A DNA stretch of 64,000 nucleotides from Mucilaginibacter galii (lineage in GTDB: Bacteria; Bacteroidota; Bacteroidia; Sphingobacteriales; Sphingobacteriaceae): the NCBI RefSeq assembly GCF_014635825.1, contig NZ_BMDO01000003.1, positions 1-64,000 of the forward strand, read 5' to 3'. Both the position numbers and the translations under genes were made by a program. Positions within the stretch are counted from its first letter, which is position 1. Each line of letters starts with the position of its first letter. Shown here piece by piece: positions 9,866 through 19,199 of this stretch. The notes below the pieces were generated by a model. That model was not told where the DNA came from. It was given only the letters and a program-made list of their open reading frames with translations, and made no database searches.

Positions 9866-11911
9866 TTAGATATCTATATGCTCGTTACAAGGTATTTCAA
9901 CATAGAAAGTTGTGCCTATTTCTGGCGTGCTGTCAAACCAGATCTTTCCACGATGCTTTTCAATAATCCGCTTCGAAATAGATAAGCCCAACCCAAATGG
10001 CTGTTCGCCTTTTGTGCCCACTTTCTTGGCCGGAGAGAACATTTCGAAAATTGCATCCTTGTTCTTATCAGGTATACCAATACCGCTGTCGGCTACTGAA
10101 ACTATAATTTTATGCTGTTCTTGCAGTATGCCTACTTTTATTTGAGTGCCTTCATAGCTGAACTTGATAGCATTTACTATTAAGTTATTAAACACACGCC
10201 ATATCTTTTCCTGGCTCACGCGGCACATTACCGGCTGTACGGGTCCATCAAAAATTAGAAGCTGTTGTTTTTCGCCTGCTTTAAATTGTAATAATTCCAC
10301 AGAATCATATAGCAAATTCTTTACGTCCACCATTTCAGTGACCAGTAGCTCATTTTCATCAGCAAGGCCAGTTTTTAATAGTTCACTGATCATTTCCATG
10401 GAGTGAATTCCTGTCGATTCGATGAGTTGCAACATATGCCGGTTATCCTCTGTAAAATCTTCTTCGGCTAACAATACAGCTGCGAGCCCTGTCATTCCGG
10501 ATATTGGATTGCGCAAATCATGCGCCATAACCCGCATGATGCGGATGTAATTTTCATTCGCGCGCTCTATCTCAGCCATGGCATGTTGCAACTGCTGGTT
10601 ATGTAAATCTGATTCCCGATGCATTATTCTGATTCTCTTTAGATTACGATAAATTAAGCCCACAATAATAATGGCCATTAAGATTGTAACAACACTACCT
10701 ATCAGATAAAACTGCTTCAGCTTATTCTGACCAGAAAGATTATGAAGTTCCTGCTGTTGAACGAGGGACCGAAATTCATGGTCAACATCCATCCCATATA
10801 CAGCAAATAAACTATTTTCAAGTGAGTCTTTTAACCGATTAGAATGCAGAATCGATTCGTAAGCCCGCTCACCTTGCTTTATTTGGTACAAATACTGAGC
10901 ATTAATTTTATACCATAACACTTCCTCATTAAGGTTATTATCAAAACGGTCGAGGCGGTTTCTGGCTTGCCGCAGGTTAGCCAACGCTTTTGGATGGTTT
11001 TTTATTTGCAGATAAGCCTGTGCCAGCTTCATATGAGGTGGGATCTTGATACCATCAATCTCCGTTATCGGTATGGCCACACATTGTTCCAGGTATTCAA
11101 GTGCTTTACTTACGTTACCTAATTTCAAATTCAGGTTTCCAAGGTTATCGTAAACAGAAATTTTTGCTGCACTTACATTGATGCGCCTTTGCCCGGCCGT
11201 ATTAATCAATTCAACATCCTGCAAATAATAATAACCTGCACTATCTAACATGCCTGCTTTTTCATACGAGAGGCCTGCACCATTTAAGAAGGATTGCATA
11301 CTGTAAAAATAATTTGGGTATGACATTCCATTTTTGCAATGCCCCATCAAATTTACACCTTCAGCCCAAAGTTGGGCGGCCACTCTATATTTATGCTGAT
11401 TGAAATAGATACGGGCAATTTTGGCACCCAAAAAACCATCTTCACAATTTCCAACACTGAAAATATTCTTGGCTTCGTAATAAAACTTGAGTGCCTTATT
11501 ATACTGTTTAAGATATATACAAGCTTCGCCGTTAGCTAATAAAGCTTTATAGTATTCTGACTGATACTCCTTTTTACGTTCAGCCGAATTGAAAAACGAT
11601 AAAGCACTATCGGCATATTTGTTTTCAGTGCCCCATTGATTACTCCATTTAGCCATCAGACAATAATAATTGACTATGCGGCTATCAGACACGTCAATTT
11701 CTTTCCTGACTTTAGTACATATCAATGTTCCTTCATGCACTTTTCCGCCAGCTATTAAGCTATCGGCTAATCGCAATTGTTTTTGAATAATATATCCGGA
11801 TTGATCATTGGAATTCGAAGCAGAATTGTTGCAGCTACAAATAAGCGTGCCCAAGCTTAGTATTACAGTTAGCGCACGAATTTTTGTGGAAAGCTTAACA
11901 AGAAATAGCAT
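9866..11911 (-). CDS. TPR-containing membrane sensor histidine kinase
   Basis: A 681-residue kinase. The N-terminus is a hydrophobic export signal with a cysteine-rich end (LICSC, residues 23-27) that could be a lipobox. About residues 50-370 form tetratricopeptide repeats (for example QYNKALKFYYEAKNIF and NVSKALEYLEQCVAI), expected in the periplasm. One transmembrane helix lies near 400-422, followed by a short coiled coil. HisKA carries His464 in VMAHDLRNPISG, and HATPase has DSGIGIPDKNKD and GLGLSISKRI. This TPR-TM-kinase layout is common in Bacteroidota. No response regulator is adjacent. It reads towards the AraC remnant. Confidence 0.9.
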   Translation of the reverse strand: MLFLVKLSTKIRALTVILSLGTLICSCNNSASNSNDQSGYIIQKQLRLADSLIAGGKVHEGTLICTKVRKEIDVSDSRIVNYYCLMAKWSNQWGTENKYADSALSFFNSAERKKEYQSEYYKALLANGEACIYLKQYNKALKFYYEAKNIFSVGNCEDGFLGAKIARIYFNQHKYRVAAQLWAEGVNLMGHCKNGMSYPNYFYSMQSFLNGAGLSYEKAGMLDSAGYYYLQDVELINTAGQRRINVSAAKISVYDNLGNLNLKLGNVSKALEYLEQCVAIPITEIDGIKIPPHMKLAQAYLQIKNHPKALANLRQARNRLDRFDNNLNEEVLWYKINAQYLYQIKQGERAYESILHSNRLKDSLENSLFAVYGMDVDHEFRSLVQQQELHNLSGQNKLKQFYLIGSVVTILMAIIIVGLIYRNLKRIRIMHRESDLHNQQLQHAMAEIERANENYIRIMRVMAHDLRNPISGMTGLAAVLLAEEDFTEDNRHMLQLIESTGIHSMEMISELLKTGLADENELLVTEMVDVKNLLYDSVELLQFKAGEKQQLLIFDGPVQPVMCRVSQEKIWRVFNNLIVNAIKFSYEGTQIKVGILQEQHKIIVSVADSGIGIPDKNKDAIFEMFSPAKKVGTKGEQPFGLGLSISKRIIEKHRGKIWFDSTPEIGTTFYVEIPCNEHIDI

Positions 11912-12211
11912 ATTTTATAATTGAGCATTAAAAGGCTAAAGTACTGATTGAAAGTTAACCAAGGTTAGTTACCAATCAACTTTACTATTTTACCAGGTTA
12001 AGAGCGAAGACTATAATGACAATTGAATAGGGATTCGTAATTACAAGGATATGTTCACCAAATTAATTTTCAGATACGTCTTCTGGAATACTCTAAACTT
12101 TATTCTTTTTATTCTTAATCAAATCTATCTGAATTAGCCAAAATTCAGAAGGTGTCAGCACGTCTGAAGGTCTGATCTGGGCACAAAAATGATTTGGCAG
12201 ATGCAGATATC
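11912..12211. other. 300-bp gap upstream of the TPR kinase
   Basis: This holds the promoter side of the kinase gene and the 3' flank of the LacI gene, both on the minus strand. It is AT-rich. I see no small gene and no strong hairpin. Confidence 0.35.
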
Positions 12212-13216
12212 TTAAGAAGTTGATTTTCTAAATGTTATTACCGAAGGTAAAATAACGGTTTCTGGTTCGGCAAGTGTGTTGTTAAACGATAGTTTACGCA
12301 ATAGCGCAGTTGCTGCAACTTTACCCATTTGAAAGGCGGGTTGTTTCACCGTAGTTAATGATGGGCTAAGGAACTGAGCCATATTGAAATTTGTAAAAGT
12401 TAGCACTTTAAGTTGGCTGGGTATGTCAATCATCATATCTTCACAAATTTGATAAAGCATAGCCGAAAGTTTCTCAACACTCAATATCATACCGTCGGGC
12501 CGTTCCGGCCCACTCAGTAGGTCTGCAAATATCTGTTGGCTAATCTCTTTATCTTTGCCACAAATAACAACATTCTGATAATCACTCAGCCCGTTCTGCT
12601 TTAAAGCCTCTATATAGCCGTTTACCCGGTTACGGTTAATAGCAAGGTTTATCGAATTGCCCATGAAAGCTATTTTACTGCATCCTTTGCTAATGAGGTG
12701 ATTAGTTGCAATAAAGCTGCTTTCAAAATCGTCGGTAACTACACAGGTGGTATTTAATTCTTCGCAAACACGATCGAAAAATACTACTGGTACCTGGCTT
12801 TCCATAAGCGTTTTAATGTGTTCGGTGTCGTTGGTTTCTTCTGATACCGACATGAGTATACCATCGACCCTGCCACTCCTGAAATCTTGCAGAATGGCTT
12901 GCTCTCTCAGCAGGCTTTCATGTGTAAGGTATATCAAAACATGGTAGCCTTGCAATAAGGCTACCTCTTCAATACCATTAATGGCTTCTGCAAAAAAACT
13001 ATCAGCTATTTCGGGTATAACAATGGCTATGGTTTTGCTTCGCCCTTTACGAAGGCTGCTAGCGTAAGGGTTACGCACATAACCCATCTCCTGTGCTGCA
13101 TTTGATACCAAAAGCTTTGTCTCTTTACTAATTTCATGACTGTCGGCAAGTGCTTTTGACACTGTAGCTACCGAAAGCGACAGTTTATGGGCAATCATTT
13201 TAATAGTAGTAGACAT
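12212..13216 (-). CDS. LacI-family transcriptional regulator
   Basis: A 334-residue LacI/GalR repressor. The HTH occupies residues 5-28 (IKMIAHKLSLSVATVSKAL), followed by the hinge region (GYVRNPYASSLRKGRSKTIA). A periplasmic-binding-protein-like effector domain (about 62-330) follows. It is divergent from the myo-inositol oxygenase gene and heads the SusC/SusD locus, so it is the obvious candidate regulator, with a sugar, inositol or uronate as inducer. A LacI-type palindrome lies in the divergent intergenic region at 13264-13277. The effector is not deducible from sequence alone. Confidence 0.93.
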   Translation of the reverse strand: MSTTIKMIAHKLSLSVATVSKALADSHEISKETKLLVSNAAQEMGYVRNPYASSLRKGRSKTIAIVIPEIADSFFAEAINGIEEVALLQGYHVLIYLTHESLLREQAILQDFRSGRVDGILMSVSEETNDTEHIKTLMESQVPVVFFDRVCEELNTTCVVTDDFESSFIATNHLISKGCSKIAFMGNSINLAINRNRVNGYIEALKQNGLSDYQNVVICGKDKEISQQIFADLLSGPERPDGMILSVEKLSAMLYQICEDMMIDIPSQLKVLTFTNFNMAQFLSPSLTTVKQPAFQMGKVAATALLRKLSFNNTLAEPETVILPSVITFRKSTS

Positions 13217-13263
13217 CGGCTTTGAAAATTAAGTTTGGCTAAGATAGTATAGTACTTGCTTTC

Positions 13264-13277
13264 CGAAAACGGTTTCG
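13264..13277. promoter_or_regulatory. LacI-type operator palindrome
   Basis: CGAAAACGGTTTCG is 12/14 identical to its reverse complement and has the central CG typical of LacI/GalR operators. It lies 48 bases upstream of the lacI-type gene and about 130 upstream of the myo-inositol oxygenase gene, so it could control both. Confidence 0.55.
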
Positions 13278-13404
13278 TAAATAAATCTTTACAATAACAT
13301 GATTGCAAATTACATCTGCCCCTATATTAGCATCGTCTTTTAGATAAGATAGTACCATTATAAACCGTTGGCTCTCATTAAACGCCTGCATATTTCCGAA
13401 AATT

Positions 13405-14283
13405 ATGAAAGAGTTGAAAGATTCTGAATTGAACCCGCTTCCCAGCCTTGATGTTTGGGAAGATGATGTGCTTACCCGCTACCCCGATCCGGAAGCAATT
13501 GCCACAACCCGAAACGCTGAAGAGTACCGGCAGTATGACGACCCCGCCCGCGATACGGTAAAAGAGTTTTACCGTTTAAACCATACCTATCAAACGTATG
13601 ACTTTGTGCAGGAAAAAAGAGCCGACTTTTTAGCCTTTAAACGCAAAGAAATGTCGATATGGGATGCTTTTGATTTTTTAAATCAATTGGTAGATGACTC
13701 TGACCCCGATACCGATCTGGATCAGTTTCAGCATTTGTTGCAAACCTCAGAAGCTATACGCGCCGACGGTCACCCGGACTGGATGGTTTTAACCGGGTTG
13801 ATGCACGATATGGGAAAAACTCTTTGCCTTTTTGGTGAACCGCAGTGGGCCGTAGTGGGCGATACCTTCCCGGTAGGATGTGCTTACTCGCAAAAAATTG
13901 TTTATCCCGAGTTCTTTGTTAACAACCCCGATTACAATAACCCGGCTTACAATACAAAGCTGGGCGTTTATGAAGAGGGCTGCGGCTTGCGCAATGTGCA
14001 TATGTCTTGGGGGCATGATGAGTATGTTTACCAAATGCTTAAAGATTACCTGCCCGAACCTGCATTATATATGCTGCGTTATCATTCATTCTATTCATGG
14101 CACCGCGAGGGCGAATACAGTTACCTGCTCGACGATCACGACCGCGAAATGCTGAAATGGGTTAACCTTTTTAATCCGTACGATTTGTATTCTAAGAGTC
14201 CTGTGCCCCCAAACTGGCAGGAAATAAAAGGATATTACGAGGGTATTATAGCAAAATACCTACCTTCAATGCTTAAATTTTAA
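13405..14283 (+). CDS. myo-inositol oxygenase
   Basis: A 292-residue protein of the MIOX family, cytoplasmic diiron enzymes that oxidise myo-inositol with O2 to D-glucuronate. The expected metal ligands are visible: His110 (QFQHLLQT), His134-Asp135 (GLMHDMGKTL), His in SWGHDEYVYQ and His in LRYHSFYSWHR. The substrate-contacting GHPDW sits at 122-126. The length matches eukaryotic MIOX (about 285). It is first in a run of same-strand genes that leads into susC (39-base gap). Bacterial MIOX in a polysaccharide-utilisation-type locus implies that inositol is released from the substrate. Confidence 0.93.
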   Translation: MKELKDSELNPLPSLDVWEDDVLTRYPDPEAIATTRNAEEYRQYDDPARDTVKEFYRLNHTYQTYDFVQEKRADFLAFKRKEMSIWDAFDFLNQLVDDSDPDTDLDQFQHLLQTSEAIRADGHPDWMVLTGLMHDMGKTLCLFGEPQWAVVGDTFPVGCAYSQKIVYPEFFVNNPDYNNPAYNTKLGVYEEGCGLRNVHMSWGHDEYVYQMLKDYLPEPALYMLRYHSFYSWHREGEYSYLLDDHDREMLKWVNLFNPYDLYSKSPVPPNWQEIKGYYEGIIAKYLPSMLKF

Positions 14284-14322
14284 CAACTATACTTGCCGAA
14301 CACAAAAATTAATTAACCAATT

Positions 14323-17300
14323 ATGAGATTAAATTTACTATTTTACAAAGGTAGTTTTCTGCCTTTACTGCTGTTCTTTGCCTTTATGTTAGGTTCCCAG
14401 CAATTATTTGCACAGGCCGACCGTCGCATAACAGGAACGGTTGTAGACAATAAAGGTTATCCAATTCCAAGTGTTACCGTTACCGTAAAAGGGGTAGCAA
14501 GGGCATCACAAACAGATGCGGAAGGTAAATTTAGCTTAAACGCTAAAGATGGCGAAACACTTGTGCTTACCTCAATAGGCTTTACTACCAAAGAAGTAGC
14601 AGTTACCGGCGAAACTACGTACAAAATTGAGCTACTTGAATCGAGCAGTTCATTAAAAGACGTAGTAGTAATAGGTTACGGTACTTCAACACGTAAAGCT
14701 ATATCAAGCGCTATAACCCAGGTAAAGCAAGAAGACCTCAACCGTGGTGCTATTTCTGACGTAGGCCAGTTACTACAAGGTAAGGTACCGGGCCTAAACA
14801 TTACTGCAAGTGGTGATCCAAACAAACCGGCATCTGTCATTTTACGTGGTGCCTCTACAGTAAACAGCCCTGGTTCGCCATTTTATGTAATTGATGGTAT
14901 TCCGGGTGCAGATATCGCTGCCATAGCTCCTAATGATATTGTAACTATAGACGTACTTAAAGATGCAGCTGCTACCGCTATTTACGGTAACCGTGCTTCG
15001 GCTGGTGTAATTATGGTTACTACCAAAAGAGGTAAGAGAAATTCTTCGTCAGTTTCTTATAGCGGTTACGCAGGTGTTGAAAAGGTAAGCAGCCGATTAG
15101 ATTTGATGAACGCCGATGAGATACGTGCATTTTTAGCAAAAAACAATGTTGGTTTTTCTGCAAATAATGATTTAGGTGCTAATACTGATTGGATGAAAGC
15201 AATTGAGCGCTCTACTGCATTTGCTCAAAATCATAATATTTCTTTGAGTGGTGGTTCTGAACATGGCACATACAGCGCCAGTGTTAATTACTTTAAAAAG
15301 GATGGTATTTTGCAAGGTAGTTCTTTACAACGTGTAATTGGCCGTTTAGCAGTTGATCAGTATGCTTTAAATGATAAATTAAAGTTTAGCTTAAACCTGT
15401 CAAATTCTAACAGCAATTCTAAAAACGTACCATTACAAAATGTAGTTTTATTGCAGGCAGCCAAGCACTTACCTGTTAACCCAATTTATAACGCTGATGG
15501 ATCGTATTATGAGAACTTCGGTAATACAGGTTATTTTAATCCTTTGGCAATTGCCAATAACGCACAAGATAATACCAAATACAATGTGTTATTAGGTTCA
15601 TTTGTTACCGAAGTTAAATTACCTTTTGGACTTACTTACAATGTAAACCTGTCATATCAAAAAACAAGCTCTTCACATGGTGAATATTATGGTTCATATT
15701 ATAATGCTTACCTGGGAAATGGTTTTTACAATAATCCTGACCCTGCTATTGGTGTATCACACTCCTTAATTAACCTTGGTAGAAACGGAACTGCATACCG
15801 CAGCGAATATTCAAATACAGTTAAAACACTTGAAACCTTCCTTACCTGGAGCAAGAAGTTTGGTGAGCACTCATTAACTACCGTGTTAGGTTATTCTTAT
15901 CAAGACAACGTAGTGGGTGATGGCCTTTCGGCATCAAGTATCAACTTCCCAACTGATAATGTTGGCTACAATAACTTAACACTGTCTAACCCTTATCAAA
16001 CTAGCTCTTATATTATCAATTTCGGTGACACTAGGGCTTATGGTAAAACGTTGTTACTTTCTGATTTCTTTAGGTTTAATTACAGCTATAAAGATAAATA
16101 CTTGGTGCAAGGATCGGTAAGAAGAGATGGTAGCTCGGTATTTGGTGTAAACAACCGTTGGGGATATTTCCCTTCAGGAAGCGTTGCGTGGCGTATTACT
16201 CAGGAAGATTTTATGAAAAATCAGACTTTCATTAACGAATTAAAGTTACGTGCAAGTTATGGTGTTACAGGTAACGCGTTTGGTGTAGGTGCCTTCTCTG
16301 CTCAGTTACTTTACGGAGCCGTTGATAGATATTATAACAACGGAGTATTGGCCCAGGCTTTAGCGCCGTTACAAGGACAAAACCCTGATTTGAAATGGGA
16401 ACGTACCGCATCATCCAACATCGGTATTGATTTTGCAATCCTAAATAACAAAATTACCGGTTCGGTAGATGTTTATAATAAAAACACCCGCGATATGTTA
16501 TTTGCTTACCGCGTATCTTCATCTTTGGTACCCGGAGGTAATATAGTTGCTAATGGTGGTAGTATAAACAACAAAGGTATTGAGTTAAGCTTAACTGCAA
16601 ATGCAGTATCAACTAAAGACTTCAACTGGTCAAGCACTATAAACGCGGCTTATAACAAAAATAAGATCACCAGTTTACTTAGCCCTTATGCCAACGGAGA
16701 TTCAGTTGTGTACACTTCACCCGAAGGTCCGGGCCAATCGGGCTCTACCTTGCAAATATTAAAAGTAGGCTCTCCTTTAGGACAGTACTTCACCTTTAAA
16801 TATGCAGGAAAAGACGCTAATGGTAACTCGTTATTTTACAAACGCGATGGATCTACCACCACTCAGCCACTTACCGGTGTAGACTACTTCTATGCGGGCA
16901 GTCCACAGCCAAAAGTACTGATGGGTTGGAATAACTCGTTCCGCTACAAAAACTTCGACCTTAACATATTTTTGAGAGGTACATTTGGTAATAAAATATT
17001 TAATGCAACCCGTGCAGATTTATCAAATACAGCTGCTACAAGCGCTAACAACATTTTGCGTTCTGCCGCTGATGACAAAGTTACCGACACCCGCAATTAC
17101 TTTTATTCAGACAGGTATATTGAGAGTGGGTCTTACGTAAGATTAGATAACTCTACCATCGGGTATAACATTAAACAACCTATTAAGTCTATCAGTAACA
17201 TACGCGTTTACGTAACCGGCAACAACTTATTTGTCATTACAGGTTACAAAGGTGTTGATCCTGAAATTAACCAGGGTGGCCAGTCGCCAGGCATAGATTA

Positions 17301-17358
17301 CAATAACTTTTATCCAAAAACACGTACATTCTTATTGGGCGTTAACGTATCATTATAA
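14323..17358 (+). CDS. SusC-like TonB-dependent outer membrane transporter
   Basis: A 1011-residue SusC/RagA-family outer membrane transporter. A signal peptide ends near FAQA (residues 28-31). An N-terminal carboxypeptidase-regulatory-like domain (ITGTVVDNKGYPIPSVTV) is followed by the VVVIGYGT segment, the plug (LLQGKVPGLNI, YVIDGIPG) and a 22-strand barrel that ends in an aromatic-poor LLGVNVSL. It pairs with the SusD lipoprotein 11 bases downstream to import oligosaccharides using TonB energy. No N-terminal STN (FecR-signalling) domain is present, so regulation is not by the ECF/anti-sigma route. Confidence 0.96.
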   Translation: MRLNLLFYKGSFLPLLLFFAFMLGSQQLFAQADRRITGTVVDNKGYPIPSVTVTVKGVARASQTDAEGKFSLNAKDGETLVLTSIGFTTKEVAVTGETTYKIELLESSSSLKDVVVIGYGTSTRKAISSAITQVKQEDLNRGAISDVGQLLQGKVPGLNITASGDPNKPASVILRGASTVNSPGSPFYVIDGIPGADIAAIAPNDIVTIDVLKDAAATAIYGNRASAGVIMVTTKRGKRNSSSVSYSGYAGVEKVSSRLDLMNADEIRAFLAKNNVGFSANNDLGANTDWMKAIERSTAFAQNHNISLSGGSEHGTYSASVNYFKKDGILQGSSLQRVIGRLAVDQYALNDKLKFSLNLSNSNSNSKNVPLQNVVLLQAAKHLPVNPIYNADGSYYENFGNTGYFNPLAIANNAQDNTKYNVLLGSFVTEVKLPFGLTYNVNLSYQKTSSSHGEYYGSYYNAYLGNGFYNNPDPAIGVSHSLINLGRNGTAYRSEYSNTVKTLETFLTWSKKFGEHSLTTVLGYSYQDNVVGDGLSASSINFPTDNVGYNNLTLSNPYQTSSYIINFGDTRAYGKTLLLSDFFRFNYSYKDKYLVQGSVRRDGSSVFGVNNRWGYFPSGSVAWRITQEDFMKNQTFINELKLRASYGVTGNAFGVGAFSAQLLYGAVDRYYNNGVLAQALAPLQGQNPDLKWERTASSNIGIDFAILNNKITGSVDVYNKNTRDMLFAYRVSSSLVPGGNIVANGGSINNKGIELSLTANAVSTKDFNWSSTINAAYNKNKITSLLSPYANGDSVVYTSPEGPGQSGSTLQILKVGSPLGQYFTFKYAGKDANGNSLFYKRDGSTTTQPLTGVDYFYAGSPQPKVLMGWNNSFRYKNFDLNIFLRGTFGNKIFNATRADLSNTAATSANNILRSAADDKVTDTRNYFYSDRYIESGSYVRLDNSTIGYNIKQPIKSISNIRVYVTGNNLFVITGYKGVDPEINQGGQSPGIDYNNFYPKTRTFLLGVNVSL

Positions 17359-17369
17359 TTATAACAGAC

Positions 17370-19046
17370 ATGAAAAATATATTTTTAACTATCGCATCTG
17401 CTGTATGCATAGCCGTAGTTTTATCCTCTTGTCATAAAACAGATATTCAGGTAAATACTCAGCTTACACCAGATATTTTTCCTCAAACACCAGCCCAATA
17501 CCAGGCTGTAACCGGTGCCGTATATGTGGCATTAAGGTCTGATTATACCGGCGCATACTTTTTTTCACAAAGCCATACAACAGACGAGAACCTGTTGGCT
17601 GTATTCGGTCCTGACTGGATTGACGGCAACAGATATCAGGAATTACACCGCCATACCTGGACAAAGGATAACTCCGGTATTAACGCTGTTTGGTACTATT
17701 ACACCAATATGATAGGTGTTACTAACCAAACCCTGTCTATTTTTAAATCAGCCCCGGCAAGCTCGGCAAAATCAAGTAGTATTGCCGAATTAAAAACCCT
17801 TCGTGCATTTGCCTATTATATAGGTATGGATAGCTTTGGAAGTATTCCTTTGGATACCTTATACGGTACCAAGGAGTCTCAACCGCAGGCTACCCGTGCC
17901 CAGGTTTTCAATTTTATAGAGAGCGAGCTAAAGGCTTCTATCCCTTACTTAAAATCTGACGTAACTCCGGCAACTTATGGTTTGGTAAATCAGCATTTTG
18001 CTTACTCTTTATTGGCTAAAATGTATTTGAATGCTGCAGTATACACCGGAACGCAACGTTACAACGATTGTATAGCCGCTTGTGATCAAATGATCAGCTC
18101 TGGTAAATACGCTGTAGAACCTATGGCTTCTTACCTGCAAATGTTCTATCCAATAAACGGACCTACATCTCAAAAAGAATTTGTTTTTGCAATACCTTAT
18201 GATGCATCAACCAGTTCAGGAAATTTGATTTTTGCGCGGTATAATCTTAACCGTAACTTAGGTATACGATACAGTTATTCAGGTTCCAGCGCTGGCGGAT
18301 ATGTTAATCCTGTAATCAATCAAAGCACTGGTAACGGTTTAGCTAATAACAGACCAAGCGGCCCATCAATGACTACAGCTGAGTACTATGCTTATTTTAA
18401 CGATCCCAACGATATCCGTAATAAACAATGGTTAACCGGTCAGCAATATTGGCAGGATGGTAGCCCGATTATGGTAAGTACTACTAATATTGGTTACGAT
18501 CAGTTCTACAAAGGATCGGCTCCTGATGCTAAAATTGTTTACCCGTTAGTGTTAAGCCAATTAACATTTAGACCTCGCACTGGAACCAATTCTGATTATG
18601 ATTTAGGACGCGATGAAATTGCCTGGAATACGGGTTACCGTAACAATAAATTCCTGGCCGATTATACTAACACCATCAACCGTAACCAGAGTAACGATTT
18701 TCCAGTGTTCCGTTATTCAGACATCCTGTTAATGAAAGCCGAAGCCATTTTGCGTGGCGGTACGCCTACTTTAGGTGCAACAGCATTATCTTTAGTTAAC
18801 CAAATCAGGGCTAACCGCACAACTTCTGCTGCCTTGACTTCTTTAGATCTTGAAGGTCTTTATGCTGAACGCGTAAGAGAGATGGCTTTTGAAGGATGGC
18901 ACCGTAACGATATGATCAGGTTCGGTAAATTTGAAAATACCTACGGCTTAGGTAAAACCAATGCCGATGCCTATCGCCGTATATTCCCAATTCCAAGTTC
19001 AGGTTTCCAAACCAATACCAAATTGGTTCAAAACCCAGGATATTAA
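17370..19046 (+). CDS. SusD-like glycan-binding surface lipoprotein
   Basis: A 558-residue SusD/RagB-family lipoprotein. The signal peptide ends in the lipobox LSSC (Cys about 21). The central TPR-like helices and the C-terminal RagB domain are recognisable (SDILLMKAEAILRGG, LVNQIRANRTTSAA, ERVREMAFEGWHRNDMIRFG). It would sit on the outer leaflet as the lid of the SusC barrel and choose the oligosaccharide. It is translated right after susC and followed by a strong terminator at 19061-19094, so the downstream genes need readthrough or their own promoter. Confidence 0.95.
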   Translation: MKNIFLTIASAVCIAVVLSSCHKTDIQVNTQLTPDIFPQTPAQYQAVTGAVYVALRSDYTGAYFFSQSHTTDENLLAVFGPDWIDGNRYQELHRHTWTKDNSGINAVWYYYTNMIGVTNQTLSIFKSAPASSAKSSSIAELKTLRAFAYYIGMDSFGSIPLDTLYGTKESQPQATRAQVFNFIESELKASIPYLKSDVTPATYGLVNQHFAYSLLAKMYLNAAVYTGTQRYNDCIAACDQMISSGKYAVEPMASYLQMFYPINGPTSQKEFVFAIPYDASTSSGNLIFARYNLNRNLGIRYSYSGSSAGGYVNPVINQSTGNGLANNRPSGPSMTTAEYYAYFNDPNDIRNKQWLTGQQYWQDGSPIMVSTTNIGYDQFYKGSAPDAKIVYPLVLSQLTFRPRTGTNSDYDLGRDEIAWNTGYRNNKFLADYTNTINRNQSNDFPVFRYSDILLMKAEAILRGGTPTLGATALSLVNQIRANRTTSAALTSLDLEGLYAERVREMAFEGWHRNDMIRFGKFENTYGLGKTNADAYRRIFPIPSSGFQTNTKLVQNPGY

Positions 19047-19060
19047 GCTATTTGCCTATA

Positions 19061-19094
19061 AAGCTAACTCCGTTCATTTTGACGGAGTTAGCTT
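19061..19094 (+). terminator. intrinsic terminator after susD
   Basis: A perfect 13-bp stem (19061-19073 with 19082-19094), an 8-base loop and a following TTTTCTT tract. It separates the MIOX-SusCD unit from the transporter/hydrolase unit, or attenuates transcription between them. Confidence 0.8.
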
Positions 19095-19164
19095 TTCTTG
19101 AATTCGGCAACATGATATAAAGTATCATTACTTTATACGCCTTAAAAATTATACTATAATTTAG

Positions 19165-19187
19165 GTGCGCAATTACAGATTACGCAC
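19165..19187. promoter_or_regulatory. dyad upstream of the symporter gene
   Basis: GTGCG-C-AAT at 19165-19173 and ATT-A-CGCAC at 19179-19187 are inverted around TACAG, just upstream of the ATG at 19200. A TAATTTAG near-match to the -7 box precedes it, so the dyad would lie around the transcription start, as for a repressor site. It is unlike the LacI palindrome at 13264. Confidence 0.3.
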
Positions 19188-19199
19188 TAAAACCTAATT

